Source: Giardia muris (lineage: Eukaryota; Fornicata; Diplomonadida; Hexamitidae). From it: DNA of 64,000 bases. A program made the translations under genes and the position numbers. Shown here piece after piece: positions 37,801 to 45,067 of this stretch. Every line of letters starts with the position of its first letter. Positions within the stretch are counted from its first letter, which is position 1. Under the pieces are notes generated by a model that worked only from the letters and a program-made list of their open reading frames with translations, did no database searches and was not told where the DNA came from. The stretch is from contig CM016926.1 of the NCBI GenBank assembly GCA_006247105.1, forward strand, positions 1,116,001 through 1,180,000, written 5' to 3'.

Positions 37801-40376
37801 CAGGTCGAGAGGATGTGCTTCAAGCGGTTCTTGTCGTCGGGCGTGATCCCATTCATCGGGTTGTTGAACGCCCCTGTAAACTCCTCCTTGATCGTCATAA
37901 GCTCGGCCTTGATGAGCTCGAGGCCCTCCATTGCTGAGGATGCTACCTCCGCACCGTCTGGGTTCGGGTGGGATGATTCCGGAGGAAGGTCAAGATAAAG
38001 ACCCGACATTGAGCGTGCGACGAGAAGGCTAGTACACGACTTGTTCCCACTCTGAGGATCGAGTCCAGGGGTAAGAGTCTCAAGTTCCGGACTGAGGAAT
38101 GATGAAGACTTCGTCTTCGAATGCCCAATACGTTGGACACTAAAGGTTGAAGGCGAACGCTTATGCTTCTTCGAAGTTGACCGACCAGGTGACGAGTCAT
38201 CTGGAGAGAATAGCTTTTGCGCCTCCTTGAGCGCCTGGTTCGCTTGCTCATTCAATTCCTTCGTCATTGCCTTGTGTTGTTCCTTAAGCGTATTGGAGAC
38301 CAGCCTGAGGTTCGTCTTCGCCTGCTGGGCCGCCTCTTTCGCGAGCTTCGCACGGAAGGCCTTCATCGTCAGCTTCTTGTCGGCCATCTCGTTGTTCGCT
38401 CCAATGTCACCCACGCTTGTGTAGCGGAAGATCCAGACATCTCCGGGCGTGATAAACGGGTTCGTGGTGTTGCGATATAGAAGTTCATCGACGAAGGATG
38501 TATCGCCGTCGTACTCAATCGCCGCAAAGAGATCGTGCAGCTCTCCACGGGCCTGAAGCCCGTACTCGACCTCGGCCAGAACGGAGACGCAATCCGTCTG
38601 GTCGCAGGCGACAGCATACATCAGAGCAGTCGCACCCGATGCGGAGAAGAGGCCACCTTCGCCACCAGGAGCCTGGCGTTGCAGCCGATCAAGCAAGTCC
38701 CCGGTCCCATCTGCACCCAGCTCTCCTGTGAGCGATAGTCGGCGGTGATAGCGCGCCTTGTGCTCCCGGTTCAAATATGGCGAGGATAATAACTTAACGA
38801 CATCCAAGTTCCCATGCTTCTTATCAGTCTTCGCCGCGGCTTCCTCGTCGGCGGGTAGATAGTACCGTCGCGCAAGAGGTGAAAGGATGGCGAGCATCAA
38901 TGCCGAATGGCCCTTGGGAGTCTGGACACACATCTCGCTACTGCTAACGATCGTATACACAACGTCGAGGTTCCCTTGAATGGCCGCGTACATCAATGCC
39001 GTGAAGCCGTTGGCATCCCGTTGGCCAAGTTCCCGGATAAGGACCTCACGAACGACAAGAGAATAGTTGAGTCGAGCGGCAAGGATCAAAGAGGTCTCTC
39101 TACGGGAGTTTGTGATCTGGGTCTCAAAGCTGCTCAGAAGGCGGACTGCGAGAAGGTTATTTGCTGCTACGGCGCAATAGAGGGCGCAAGATAGGACCGG
39201 ATGTCCTCCGAGGATCCCCGCCTCCTTGAGCACCAGATACCGAATGCACGTGACATAGTTCATGACCTGGCATAACGGATGCTTTGCCTTGTGCTCGGGT
39301 GATGGCCCCTTGTTCATCATCTCGAGTGGACGAGCCGGGAGGTTCGGACCATCGACGACGAGTGCCGTTGAGGGCGGCGCAATGACAGTCGTCTTTCCTT
39401 GAGAGGCTGGAGGAGAAGACATGGTATCGGCATCGACCGCGATGAACGAAAGGGTACACTCAGGGTTCTCAAGAACTCCGGAGTCCTCGGCCTCGATCCG
39501 CGACCTTGTCGCTTCCCGTCCCCTACCGGTCGGGAGTGCTGAGAAGGGGCGGGGTGGAAGTCCGTCCGGCTGTACTGCAAACTTTGATAGGAGTGTGGCC
39601 TTGGCGTCGAACAAGACGTGATCTATATCTGGTATTGGATTCTTGTATGGAGGATAGTTTGGAAGAAGCATTGGATAATCATCTGGGTGTGCACGTAAGA
39701 GCTCGGCGAGATCGATCTTATTGAAAGTGTCTGCACCACCATAACACTCCATATAGTGGATCATTGCCAGGGTCGCGACCATCAGGGCCGTTACCTTATT
39801 ATCGTCATCCGATTGCATGCACGCCTCGAAGGGTATCAAGAGCTGCATGACCTCGATGTGCCCAAGTGAGGCTGCATGCATCAAGGCCGTCATGTGGGAC
39901 GAATACGCCCCCAGTTCTCGGTAAGCTGCCGCACGCTCCAGGTATCCTTCCTTCACGTTATCACAGAAGTCTCGCACGAACGTATAGGAATTGCACTTGA
40001 CGGCAAGGACTAAGGCAGTGTTCCCAAGGCTATCTGTCATCCCCATCTCGGGACTAAGTGCCCGGATGCACATCCCTTGGTTCGAAATTGCGGCGTGCAT
40101 GAGGGCAGTACGAGCGTAGGGGCCTGTTTGCATTCCGAGCTCGGAGGCTATCCGGCCTCCAGAGGCGATCTGACTGGGGAGGGTGATGAGCGCTTCTGCG
40201 GCTCGCGCCTTCCCATTAGCGGCGGCGATTTGGAGGGCGGTCATATGATTAACGGGATCCACTTGTCCGGCGTGGGAGATGTGCTTCTTGACGAGGTCTG
40301 CGTTGTTCTGGAGGACACAGTTCATCAACGGCGTCTGCGCGACCTTCGGCTCGGTTCCTTTCGGATGCTCCGCCAT
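34863..40376 (-). CDS. giant ankyrin-repeat protein, 1837 aa
   Basis: The protein carries many ankyrin repeats of the TALM(Y/L)AA type from N- to C-terminus (for example near residues 15-45, 110-220, 400-520, 1000-1110, 1240-1330, 1500-1560 and 1700-1760). They are interrupted by a charged and Ser-rich central region (about 690-860), with a Lys/Gln/Ala coiled coil around 690-730 and a helical segment at ~860-980. There is no kinase, membrane or signal sequence, so it belongs with the Giardia Protein 21.1-type ankyrin family but is unusually long. The open frame continues to an ATG at 40517, inside the neighbouring gene. I prefer the ATG at 40376, which follows an A-run and sits 20 bases after that gene's stop. 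It probably acts as a scaffold; partners are unknown. Confidence 0.85.
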   Translation of the reverse strand: MAEHPKGTEPKVAQTPLMNCVLQNNADLVKKHISHAGQVDPVNHMTALQIAAANGKARAAEALITLPSQIASGGRIASELGMQTGPYARTALMHAAISNQGMCIRALSPEMGMTDSLGNTALVLAVKCNSYTFVRDFCDNVKEGYLERAAAYRELGAYSSHMTALMHAASLGHIEVMQLLIPFEACMQSDDDNKVTALMVATLAMIHYMECYGGADTFNKIDLAELLRAHPDDYPMLLPNYPPYKNPIPDIDHVLFDAKATLLSKFAVQPDGLPPRPFSALPTGRGREATRSRIEAEDSGVLENPECTLSFIAVDADTMSSPPASQGKTTVIAPPSTALVVDGPNLPARPLEMMNKGPSPEHKAKHPLCQVMNYVTCIRYLVLKEAGILGGHPVLSCALYCAVAANNLLAVRLLSSFETQITNSRRETSLILAARLNYSLVVREVLIRELGQRDANGFTALMYAAIQGNLDVVYTIVSSSEMCVQTPKGHSALMLAILSPLARRYYLPADEEAAAKTDKKHGNLDVVKLLSSPYLNREHKARYHRRLSLTGELGADGTGDLLDRLQRQAPGGEGGLFSASGATALMYAVACDQTDCVSVLAEVEYGLQARGELHDLFAAIEYDGDTSFVDELLYRNTTNPFITPGDVWIFRYTSVGDIGANNEMADKKLTMKAFRAKLAKEAAQQAKTNLRLVSNTLKEQHKAMTKELNEQANQALKEAQKLFSPDDSSPGRSTSKKHKRSPSTFSVQRIGHSKTKSSSFLSPELETLTPGLDPQSGNKSCTSLLVARSMSGLYLDLPPESSHPNPDGAEVASSAMEGLELIKAELMTIKEEFTGAFNNPMNGITPDDKNRLKHILSTCLAHVTAMYKHAADGSDQFMSKQMLQKLTLISEGCRSIQAKINSVPTLTVALGSVSSNLIVILNAIDHVQKTSARVVLQAQGANDTPSQFQVLFSHVGFTALMLAAELNRKAAFQILFPHEAGRRSGLGVTAMLLACKLNRVDLVRSVVVDHFQTHRNLVLAELEARMQPENTTALMLAAEENNRQVIEILLSNKEISDSLLLKRDSEGNTALHHAIRMNAVAACRLLAADEHSIRNNANKTPYEVASELGCAGCIEVLSEYGETGKRISHTPLMEAARNNSSSNCEEIIKLSENADLNRRRILKEVKKSKIFRDDLAPLPNVETMLHDTQFRVMRRLNVPSENATDAQTTCSSPRGRSKYRRQIGERCDCCHFTALMHAVVTDSADAGRLLAPYESRAFYRYPMPAIENDNETAEPDEYTALMIAVYCGKFDIARILIPFEAGLRSKKAGRTALAIAARMGCTSIVKELAELEGRIEDNFGDDCLISAIKYLKHIGDKYVLGSEKVDYDVRGEFSGICESSILTGATVSGVLFNGDEDTSTMMAQLIPKQRTTIDKILENLKTQVESTPAQAQSYNSQIIAYLAQHVPSKTHGTLELTHLQLAAKLKVTRVLEVLVKLEHGIRQTNAKRETALMLAAEANYVDGVRLLAPVEKTMLNSHNCNARMLAMKAGAFDAEMILAQYEDFQEHRLYQAIVDGNLEAVKQNFEFLGCMNNGESCLMAAAMLADEAIFDTLFEECVRRRGRAGVKTDFGLRDKNGYTCLMRLVDRFGTVAPETQQVFLSRIKRFFTVREEVGNVVQPPLATSPASARNLTDKFTGMTAFLMSCALDNHAVVRLFLEAVGTNGMDNSDLFEREVKSASPDGDVALLVVIKNGLLDTFQELVNSAAYVCNALPPTTNIMHVLVNRNCVEMFNIAMPTLYKLNPRVYNVERTEKYLVSTHKAARFGREDLENDQPSSKKEDDDPQPSIDAEDSILKSD

Positions 40377-40395
40377 TTTTTGGTCCGAGTTAGCA

Positions 40396-40401
40396 TTTAC
40401 T
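40396..40401 (-). terminator. putative poly(A) signal overlapping stop
   Basis: On the minus strand AGTAAA contains the TAA stop (40397-40399) of the 464-aa gene. Confidence 0.5.
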
Positions 40402-41791
40402 GATAGATCCGAAGGAGAAGGAAACTTGCCGTGAAGGGGCCGGGGATTTCGTCCTGCACGCCCTGGCAGTCGAGCAGGAGGAATTCCGCAGCTAGTATCC
40501 CGGCCATAATCCGACATGCTGCGTAAGTCAGTCTTGTATGCTGTCGACGCTGGGGCATGGATTCCACCATTTCCTGTACGCGCTCGGAGGCACCATCATG
40601 TACATCATAGCCACGTCTAGCCAGTCCATCGCGAAGCCAGATATGCGTTTCCTCTAAAGTAGTACTATTACATCCAAGAGGGAGGCATAAGAACCCCTGT
40701 CCAGTGAAACAGTCGGGAACTGGAAGATCTACATCGGGACGAAGGAATGAACCCAGAAGCGTCAAGATATCTGTAGGACTACACAAGCTTTCGATGTAAT
40801 GGCGTACAGAGTCGAGGATTGGTGGATACAGGGTTATTAAGGGAATGCGAAGGGCTTCTGCTTGATATGAGGCCTCATACTCGAGACAGGTATGACCATT
40901 CTCTCTATTCATACAAAGATTCCCTCGACACTTCTCATCAAGGGTCATATCGGTCATATCAGGGATAGGAAGAGTCATTGGAAGAAAAGAGATATGACCA
41001 ATCTCAAATACGATACGTCTTGAGAACTCGAAGACATCTGGGTACTTTTGGCCAAGATAGCAGAAGAGAATCAGATGAAGTAACGGTACACGTGGATCTG
41101 GGTCATCAGTAGACCGTGAGGATGACAGGAATAGAAGAGAACTATTCTTTTTCTGTTGAGCTTCCAGAGTCTCCTTAGGTGCCTCCACGAGTCGCTGTAT
41201 TATGCTTAGAACTCCATCTTCTGACAAGTCCACACTTTGACTAGCAAGAGAAGCCCGAAGGATGGTGAGGAGCTTGCGATGTGGTATGGCTAGAATGATG
41301 GCCATTGGAAGGACGTCTTCCATGGCCTCAGTCGCAAGATAACAGCGTAGCAATAGTCTGCTATGCATCAGTGAGCCTCGAATGCTCCTATTAATCAAGC
41401 CTCGCATGTGTTGAAGAGCGGCAACTCTAGCAAGTGTTTGAAGCTGCACCGTACGGATCTTCTCGGCTTCCGTCTTAAGGTACTGGAAGAGGGCCTCAGG
41501 ATTCCCATTGTATTGATCATCGATGCGTGCTAAGACATCCTCCGAGAAGATGAAGCTCGCCCCATACTTCGCAAAGTCTGCAAAGTCTCGACTACTCGTC
41601 TTCGCGTCTGGATCTCGCATGCTATTAATGTTATCTTGAAGCTCTAATAACTCCTCGACCAACTCACATCGAAGTTCCTGGTAGACCGCGTCCGAATGGT
41701 CCTGCTGGAGCAGCTTCGAAAGCGTCCCAACGACCCGATCGAGCTGCTGACCAAGGAAGTTGAGGTCGCTTTGAATCCGTTCCGCTGCCAT
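40397..41791 (-). CDS. hypothetical protein, 464 aa
   Basis: Unrecognised. The N-terminal ~60 residues form a coiled coil (LGQQLDRVVGTLSKLLQQ onward), followed by helical sequence. A cysteine-containing stretch near residues 285-305 (KCRGNLCMNRENGHTC) could bind metal but has no known pattern. There are no membrane segments. The frame shows TTG then ATG; the ATG at 41791 is used. It is divergent from the first Chibby-like gene with 35 bases between start codons, so the two may share a promoter. The ankyrin giant follows 20 bases downstream. Confidence 0.6.
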   Translation of the reverse strand: MAAERIQSDLNFLGQQLDRVVGTLSKLLQQDHSDAVYQELRCELVEELLELQDNINSMRDPDAKTSSRDFADFAKYGASFIFSEDVLARIDDQYNGNPEALFQYLKTEAEKIRTVQLQTLARVAALQHMRGLINRSIRGSLMHSRLLLRCYLATEAMEDVLPMAIILAIPHRKLLTILRASLASQSVDLSEDGVLSIIQRLVEAPKETLEAQQKKNSSLLFLSSSRSTDDPDPRVPLLHLILFCYLGQKYPDVFEFSRRIVFEIGHISFLPMTLPIPDMTDMTLDEKCRGNLCMNRENGHTCLEYEASYQAEALRIPLITLYPPILDSVRHYIESLCSPTDILTLLGSFLRPDVDLPVPDCFTGQGFLCLPLGCNSTTLEETHIWLRDGLARRGYDVHDGASERVQEMVESMPQRRQHTRLTYAACRIMAGILAAEFLLLDCQGVQDEIPGPFTASFLLLRIYQ

Positions 41792-41826
41792 CAATATTAC
41801 CGGATCAAAAAACAGTTGGCTAAGAG
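41792..41826. promoter_or_regulatory. 35-bp divergent promoter interval
   Basis: This interval lies between the divergent ATGs of the unknown 464-aa gene and the Chibby-like gene. It is AT-rich in its first two thirds. Confidence 0.35.
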
Positions 41827-42141
41827 ATGTTCATCATGCAAGATTCCACGCTGGACCCGAACTTCCTTGACCTCCCGGTCACCATCACCCTTCCAGGTCC
41901 TAATGGCGATTTTTGTGTTGAGTACAAGAATGGGGACTGGTCCCAGGTCGATGAGACCGGGTCTCCTCAATATCGACGTTTGTTGTTGGAATACGAGGAA
42001 TTGAAACGGGAGAACAAGGTCCTTCGAAAGCAAACTGATAAGGCTGCAAAGAAGATCGCGATCCTCACCCTCGAGTTAGAACGACTCCAAGCGGCACGGA
42101 CCGTCGAAGTGGTTGAATATTCATCAAGTAAGCCGAAGTAG
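41827..42141 (+). CDS. Chibby-like coiled-coil protein 1, 104 aa
   Basis: Chibby proteins are small basal-body/transition-zone proteins with a short beta segment carrying an F.NGxW motif followed by a coiled coil. Here a beta stretch (ITLPGPNGDFCVEYKNGDW, residues 20-38) ends in YKNGDW, and a heptad helix follows at ~50-90 (RLLLEYEELKRENKVLRKQ). The size also fits. A second ATG at residue 4 is an alternative start. A similar gene follows 36 bases downstream. Chibby membership is a motif-based inference, and a generic coiled-coil protein is the alternative. The stop lies in an AGTGAA hexamer. Confidence 0.5.
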   Translation: MFIMQDSTLDPNFLDLPVTITLPGPNGDFCVEYKNGDWSQVDETGSPQYRRLLLEYEELKRENKVLRKQTDKAAKKIAILTLELERLQAARTVEVVEYSSSKPK

Positions 42142-42145
42142 TGAA
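42140..42145 (+). terminator. putative poly(A) signal overlapping stop
   Basis: AGTGAA begins within the TAG stop (42139-42141) of the first Chibby-like gene. Confidence 0.45.
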
Positions 42146-42177
42146 TTTGGGAGGGCAAATAAAGTCGGAACCCTTCA

Positions 42178-42657
42178 ATGCCCATGACTTCAATCCGTTC
42201 CCGTTCGACAAGCAAGCCCACAAAGACTGCACGTGCTCTTTCCCGTGCGTCTAGTACTGGGCGTGCAGGCTCACACCCACGTAGCATCTCCGTCGGATCC
42301 AAAGCCAAATCAATGGCTAAGATCGCGGTTTCTACAATTCGCTCAACCTCATATGATCTTGATGGCCCATTGAGTGTAGAACTCCCTGGTATGCGTTCGG
42401 TACTAAGATATCGATATACCGGAAAGTGTTGGGAGCCCCTCAATATGTCAACGGTCTCACCAATTCAAGAGTTACAAGAACAAGTTCTTGATATGCGCAC
42501 AAGAAATGATATACTCTGCAAGAAGCATCGAGAAATGGAAGAGGAAATCGCTCTTCTTCTTCAACGACGTAATGCATTACTTCGAAAAAAGACTGCTATT
42601 TACGAAACTTTACGTACGATGGCCTCTCAAGGTACTCCTCTCCGCTCCACCGATTAG
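42178..42657 (+). CDS. Chibby-like coiled-coil protein 2, 159 aa
   Basis: Residues 1-50 are basic and rich in Ser/Arg/Lys. Residues ~60-88 repeat the layout of the previous protein: VELPGMRSVLRYRYTGKCW parallels its ITLP...VEYKNGDW. A coiled coil then runs at ~95-145 (IQELQEQVLDMRTRN onward). The two genes look like a tandem duplicate pair in which this copy gained a basic N-terminus. The likely location is the basal body or microtubules, by analogy with Chibby. ATG at 42178 is used, with another at 42184. Its TAG stop overlaps the TAA stop of the convergent gene (TTAG at 42654-42657). Confidence 0.45.
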   Translation: MPMTSIRSRSTSKPTKTARALSRASSTGRAGSHPRSISVGSKAKSMAKIAVSTIRSTSYDLDGPLSVELPGMRSVLRYRYTGKCWEPLNMSTVSPIQELQEQVLDMRTRNDILCKKHREMEEEIALLLQRRNALLRKKTAIYETLRTMASQGTPLRSTD

Positions 42658-44282
42658 GTCTGGCTATAAAGGTTTGTAAGTGCATCCTTGGCCTTCGAAA
42701 CGAAGTTATCCGGCGTCGAGTTACGTATGACGTCAGCAAGGGTCATGATGGTCCCATGTAGCTCGTCGAGCTGAGCTTCTTGCTTACGAGTGATTGCCTC
42801 GAGCGATTCAAGGCGATCCATTACCACCTTCATTGCTCCATGTTCAGGATAACCATTCTCACCCCCACGCTTCAGAGGTGTCATTGGGTTACGGGAGCCA
42901 AGGTCATTGACAGAGATAGGCCCCGAGGTGACAATACTGCATGGGTTTGAGATGAGAGGCGCCATACTGCCTTGTGACCCCGTCAAGGTGGCATTAACGA
43001 CCTTACGAGGCGAAGACGGTGCCTCCGTGATGGGCTTGGTCGTCGATGAGGCCAAGGATCCCAATACACTGCTTTGCATCGAAGACGTAGCAAGTAACCT
43101 TTGTCTCTTGTTCTGTGTGCGAACACTATAGTTGAAGCCCGAGGCAGGGACGTCAATCGCCTCACGAAGAAGGTGTACAAATGAATCGAAATGGTCCGGT
43201 TCCTCCCGCATCTCAGAAAGAAGATCTGCACACCTCATTGAGCTCCACGGTTCCGCCGAAGCCGAGGTCGTCTTATTGCAAACCCTCTCACATAAGGATG
43301 TGAAGAATGCCTCCTTTGCAGCTCCACGGTCCAAGTTTTCGAGAGAACTCCTCAACACCTCCAGAGTCTCCATCAACTCCGCCCCATACTCGCTATACGT
43401 CCCCATCACCGCAAAGGCCCGTTCAATGGTCCCATCGATCAGTAAATTCCCACCATGGCACCGGATTGGGACGTCAGCACTCGCTTTATCTCCATGGAAC
43501 GTGATGCGCAGCTCCTCGACGTTTGTTGCGAGCGAGAGGAGGATACGGAACGAATCGAGGCAGCCTCTGATCTGTGGGACGTCAAGGACTATGAGATCGA
43601 AGTAGACTGAGATGGTTTGAACGGAAGGACAGCACATCAATAAGAAGGCGGTAAAGGCGGGAAAGGACTCCCGAATGAGTCTTCCATAACGCTCTTCTAC
43701 CGCCTCCTGATCCTCCAACGTGTAGGATGTCGCTAAAGGAAGACTATCCTGGCAAATGGATGGGACGTACATGATGGATGTTAAACTATATATCTCTCCA
43801 GCAAGGTACTTCAAAAGCCGTGCATCGTCATCGTCCGAATAATGAATCCCCCGAATCGCAAGCTTCGAACATGAGGGTGCTAAGGTTACCAGAAGTTGCG
43901 CAAAAGGATCCTCACAGTGTGGGGAGACGGTCAGGTTACTAACCGTCAGCTCCTCCAGTTGCAGAAGCGTCAGTCCAGAGGCGATTGACCGCGATGGGCA
44001 GACGAGCGAGAAATTCGCGATGGTGAGAGCGGTGAACGTACAATAGCCCCCAAGGAACTGGAGAAAGGCCGTCAAGCGTAAGAGGTCGATCTCCTCAGAG
44101 GCCGAGAGGATCAGGTGCTTCGTGCTACTCCCATCCTTAAGCGCCTCACGAAGCCGAAGCTCGCGCGGGAGCTGTCCAACCGAATCGCTATATAGCTCGA
44201 GCATGATTGGTGTCGCGTCCACGGCGTACTCGCCGTCCTGAAGGGATTGAATCGCGAGCTCGCTACGTGTTGGCCTAGACAT
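42654..44282 (-). CDS. leucine-rich-type protein with C-terminal coiled coil, 542 aa
   Basis: Residues ~50-290 contain irregular leucine-rich sequence with strand-like pieces such as LEELTVSNLTVS and VEELRITFHG, suggesting a diverged leucine-rich-repeat fold. Residues ~390-480 are Ser/Thr/Pro-rich and probably disordered. A short coiled coil lies at ~490-525 (VMDRLESLEAITRKQEAQ). No enzyme motif is visible. The frame has an upstream ATG at 44297, but that overlaps the start of the divergent Trm7 gene; the ATG at 44282 sits in an AAAAATG context and leaves 8 bases between the two starts. Confidence 0.6.
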   Translation of the reverse strand: MSRPTRSELAIQSLQDGEYAVDATPIMLELYSDSVGQLPRELRLREALKDGSSTKHLILSASEEIDLLRLTAFLQFLGGYCTFTALTIANFSLVCPSRSIASGLTLLQLEELTVSNLTVSPHCEDPFAQLLVTLAPSCSKLAIRGIHYSDDDDARLLKYLAGEIYSLTSIMYVPSICQDSLPLATSYTLEDQEAVEERYGRLIRESFPAFTAFLLMCCPSVQTISVYFDLIVLDVPQIRGCLDSFRILLSLATNVEELRITFHGDKASADVPIRCHGGNLLIDGTIERAFAVMGTYSEYGAELMETLEVLRSSLENLDRGAAKEAFFTSLCERVCNKTTSASAEPWSSMRCADLLSEMREEPDHFDSFVHLLREAIDVPASGFNYSVRTQNKRQRLLATSSMQSSVLGSLASSTTKPITEAPSSPRKVVNATLTGSQGSMAPLISNPCSIVTSGPISVNDLGSRNPMTPLKRGGENGYPEHGAMKVVMDRLESLEAITRKQEAQLDELHGTIMTLADVIRNSTPDNFVSKAKDALTNLYSQT

Positions 44283-44290
44283 TTTTGCGG
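44283..44290. promoter_or_regulatory. 8-bp interval between divergent start codons
   Basis: TTTTGCGG separates the ATG of the minus-strand leucine-rich gene from the ATG of the Trm7-like gene. Both 5' untranslated regions must be nearly absent, or the promoters lie inside the opposing coding regions. Confidence 0.4.
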
Positions 44291-45067
44291 ATGGCATCTA
44301 GAGAGAAGCGCGACGTCTATTATCGTCTCGCAAAGGACGAGGGGTGGCGTGCCCGATCAGCGTACAAACTACTCCAGCTGGACACGCAGTATGGACTCTT
44401 TGACGGGGTCACACGGGTCGTTGACTTATGTGCTGCTCCAGGAAGCTGGTCACAAGTTCTTTCGCGTCGCTTACCAGAGGCCTTGATCATTGCCGTCGAC
44501 CTGGCACCAATGGCGGCACTTCCGAACGTCATCCAGCTTCAAGGCGATATTACACGTGAAGAAACCGTAGATGAGATCATTCGACTATGTGATGGGAAGA
44601 AATGCGAGCTGGTCCTTTGCGACGGAGCTCCCGACGTTACCGGGGTCCATGACCTAGACGAGTTCGTGCAATCGATTCTGGTTTCAAGAAGTATGGATCT
44701 TGCTTTCAAGATCTTAGCGGAGCATGGAACCTTCATCAGTAAGGTCTTCCGAGGAGAGTGTCTTGAAACCCTTCTTCGACGAAATGCTCTTCTTTATTTC
44801 CGAGAGGTCAGTATTTTCAAGCCTGAAGCGAGTAGATCAAGCTCAATGGAGTCTTACCTCGTCTGCCGCGACTTTTACCCCGATGGGCTTGCCCCCTCCG
44901 ATAATAGGAAGGCCTTATACACTCAATGTGGAGACTTCCGTCTACTTGATAGCGATAGGACATACTCTTTGGATATTGACCTTTCCTCCTTCATGTCTCT
45001 AAGTACCCAGTCCCCTAGCCTCAGTAGAATAGATACTCAGGACTCATCCTTCCCGACCTCCGGCTAG
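44291..45067 (+). CDS. TRM7: tRNA 2'-O-ribose methyltransferase, Trm7/FTSJ1-like, 258 aa
   Basis: This RrmJ/FtsJ-fold enzyme uses S-adenosylmethionine to methylate ribose at tRNA anticodon-loop positions 32/34. Motifs are K26 in RSAYKL, the SAM-binding DLCAAPGSWSQ (residues 45-55), D111 in LCDGAPDVTG, K151 in FISKVFRG and E187 in SMESYLVC, giving a complete K-D-K-E catalytic tetrad. The opening ASREKRDVYYRLAKDEGWRA is typical of Trm7 rather than of the rRNA enzyme Spb1 or mitochondrial MRM2. The ~50 residues after the catalytic domain are Ser-rich. The ATG at 44291 is used because the frame upstream reaches only a TTG. Its TAG stop shares CTAG with the convergent gene's stop. Confidence 0.9.
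   Translation: MASREKRDVYYRLAKDEGWRARSAYKLLQLDTQYGLFDGVTRVVDLCAAPGSWSQVLSRRLPEALIIAVDLAPMAALPNVIQLQGDITREETVDEIIRLCDGKKCELVLCDGAPDVTGVHDLDEFVQSILVSRSMDLAFKILAEHGTFISKVFRGECLETLLRRNALLYFREVSIFKPEASRSSSMESYLVCRDFYPDGLAPSDNRKALYTQCGDFRLLDSDRTYSLDIDLSSFMSLSTQSPSLSRIDTQDSSFPTSG

Noticed and set aside
40377..40517. Extra 47 residues at the N-terminus of the giant ankyrin protein
   Set aside because: They overlap the end of the upstream gene; the ATG at 40376 follows an A-run and has normal spacing.
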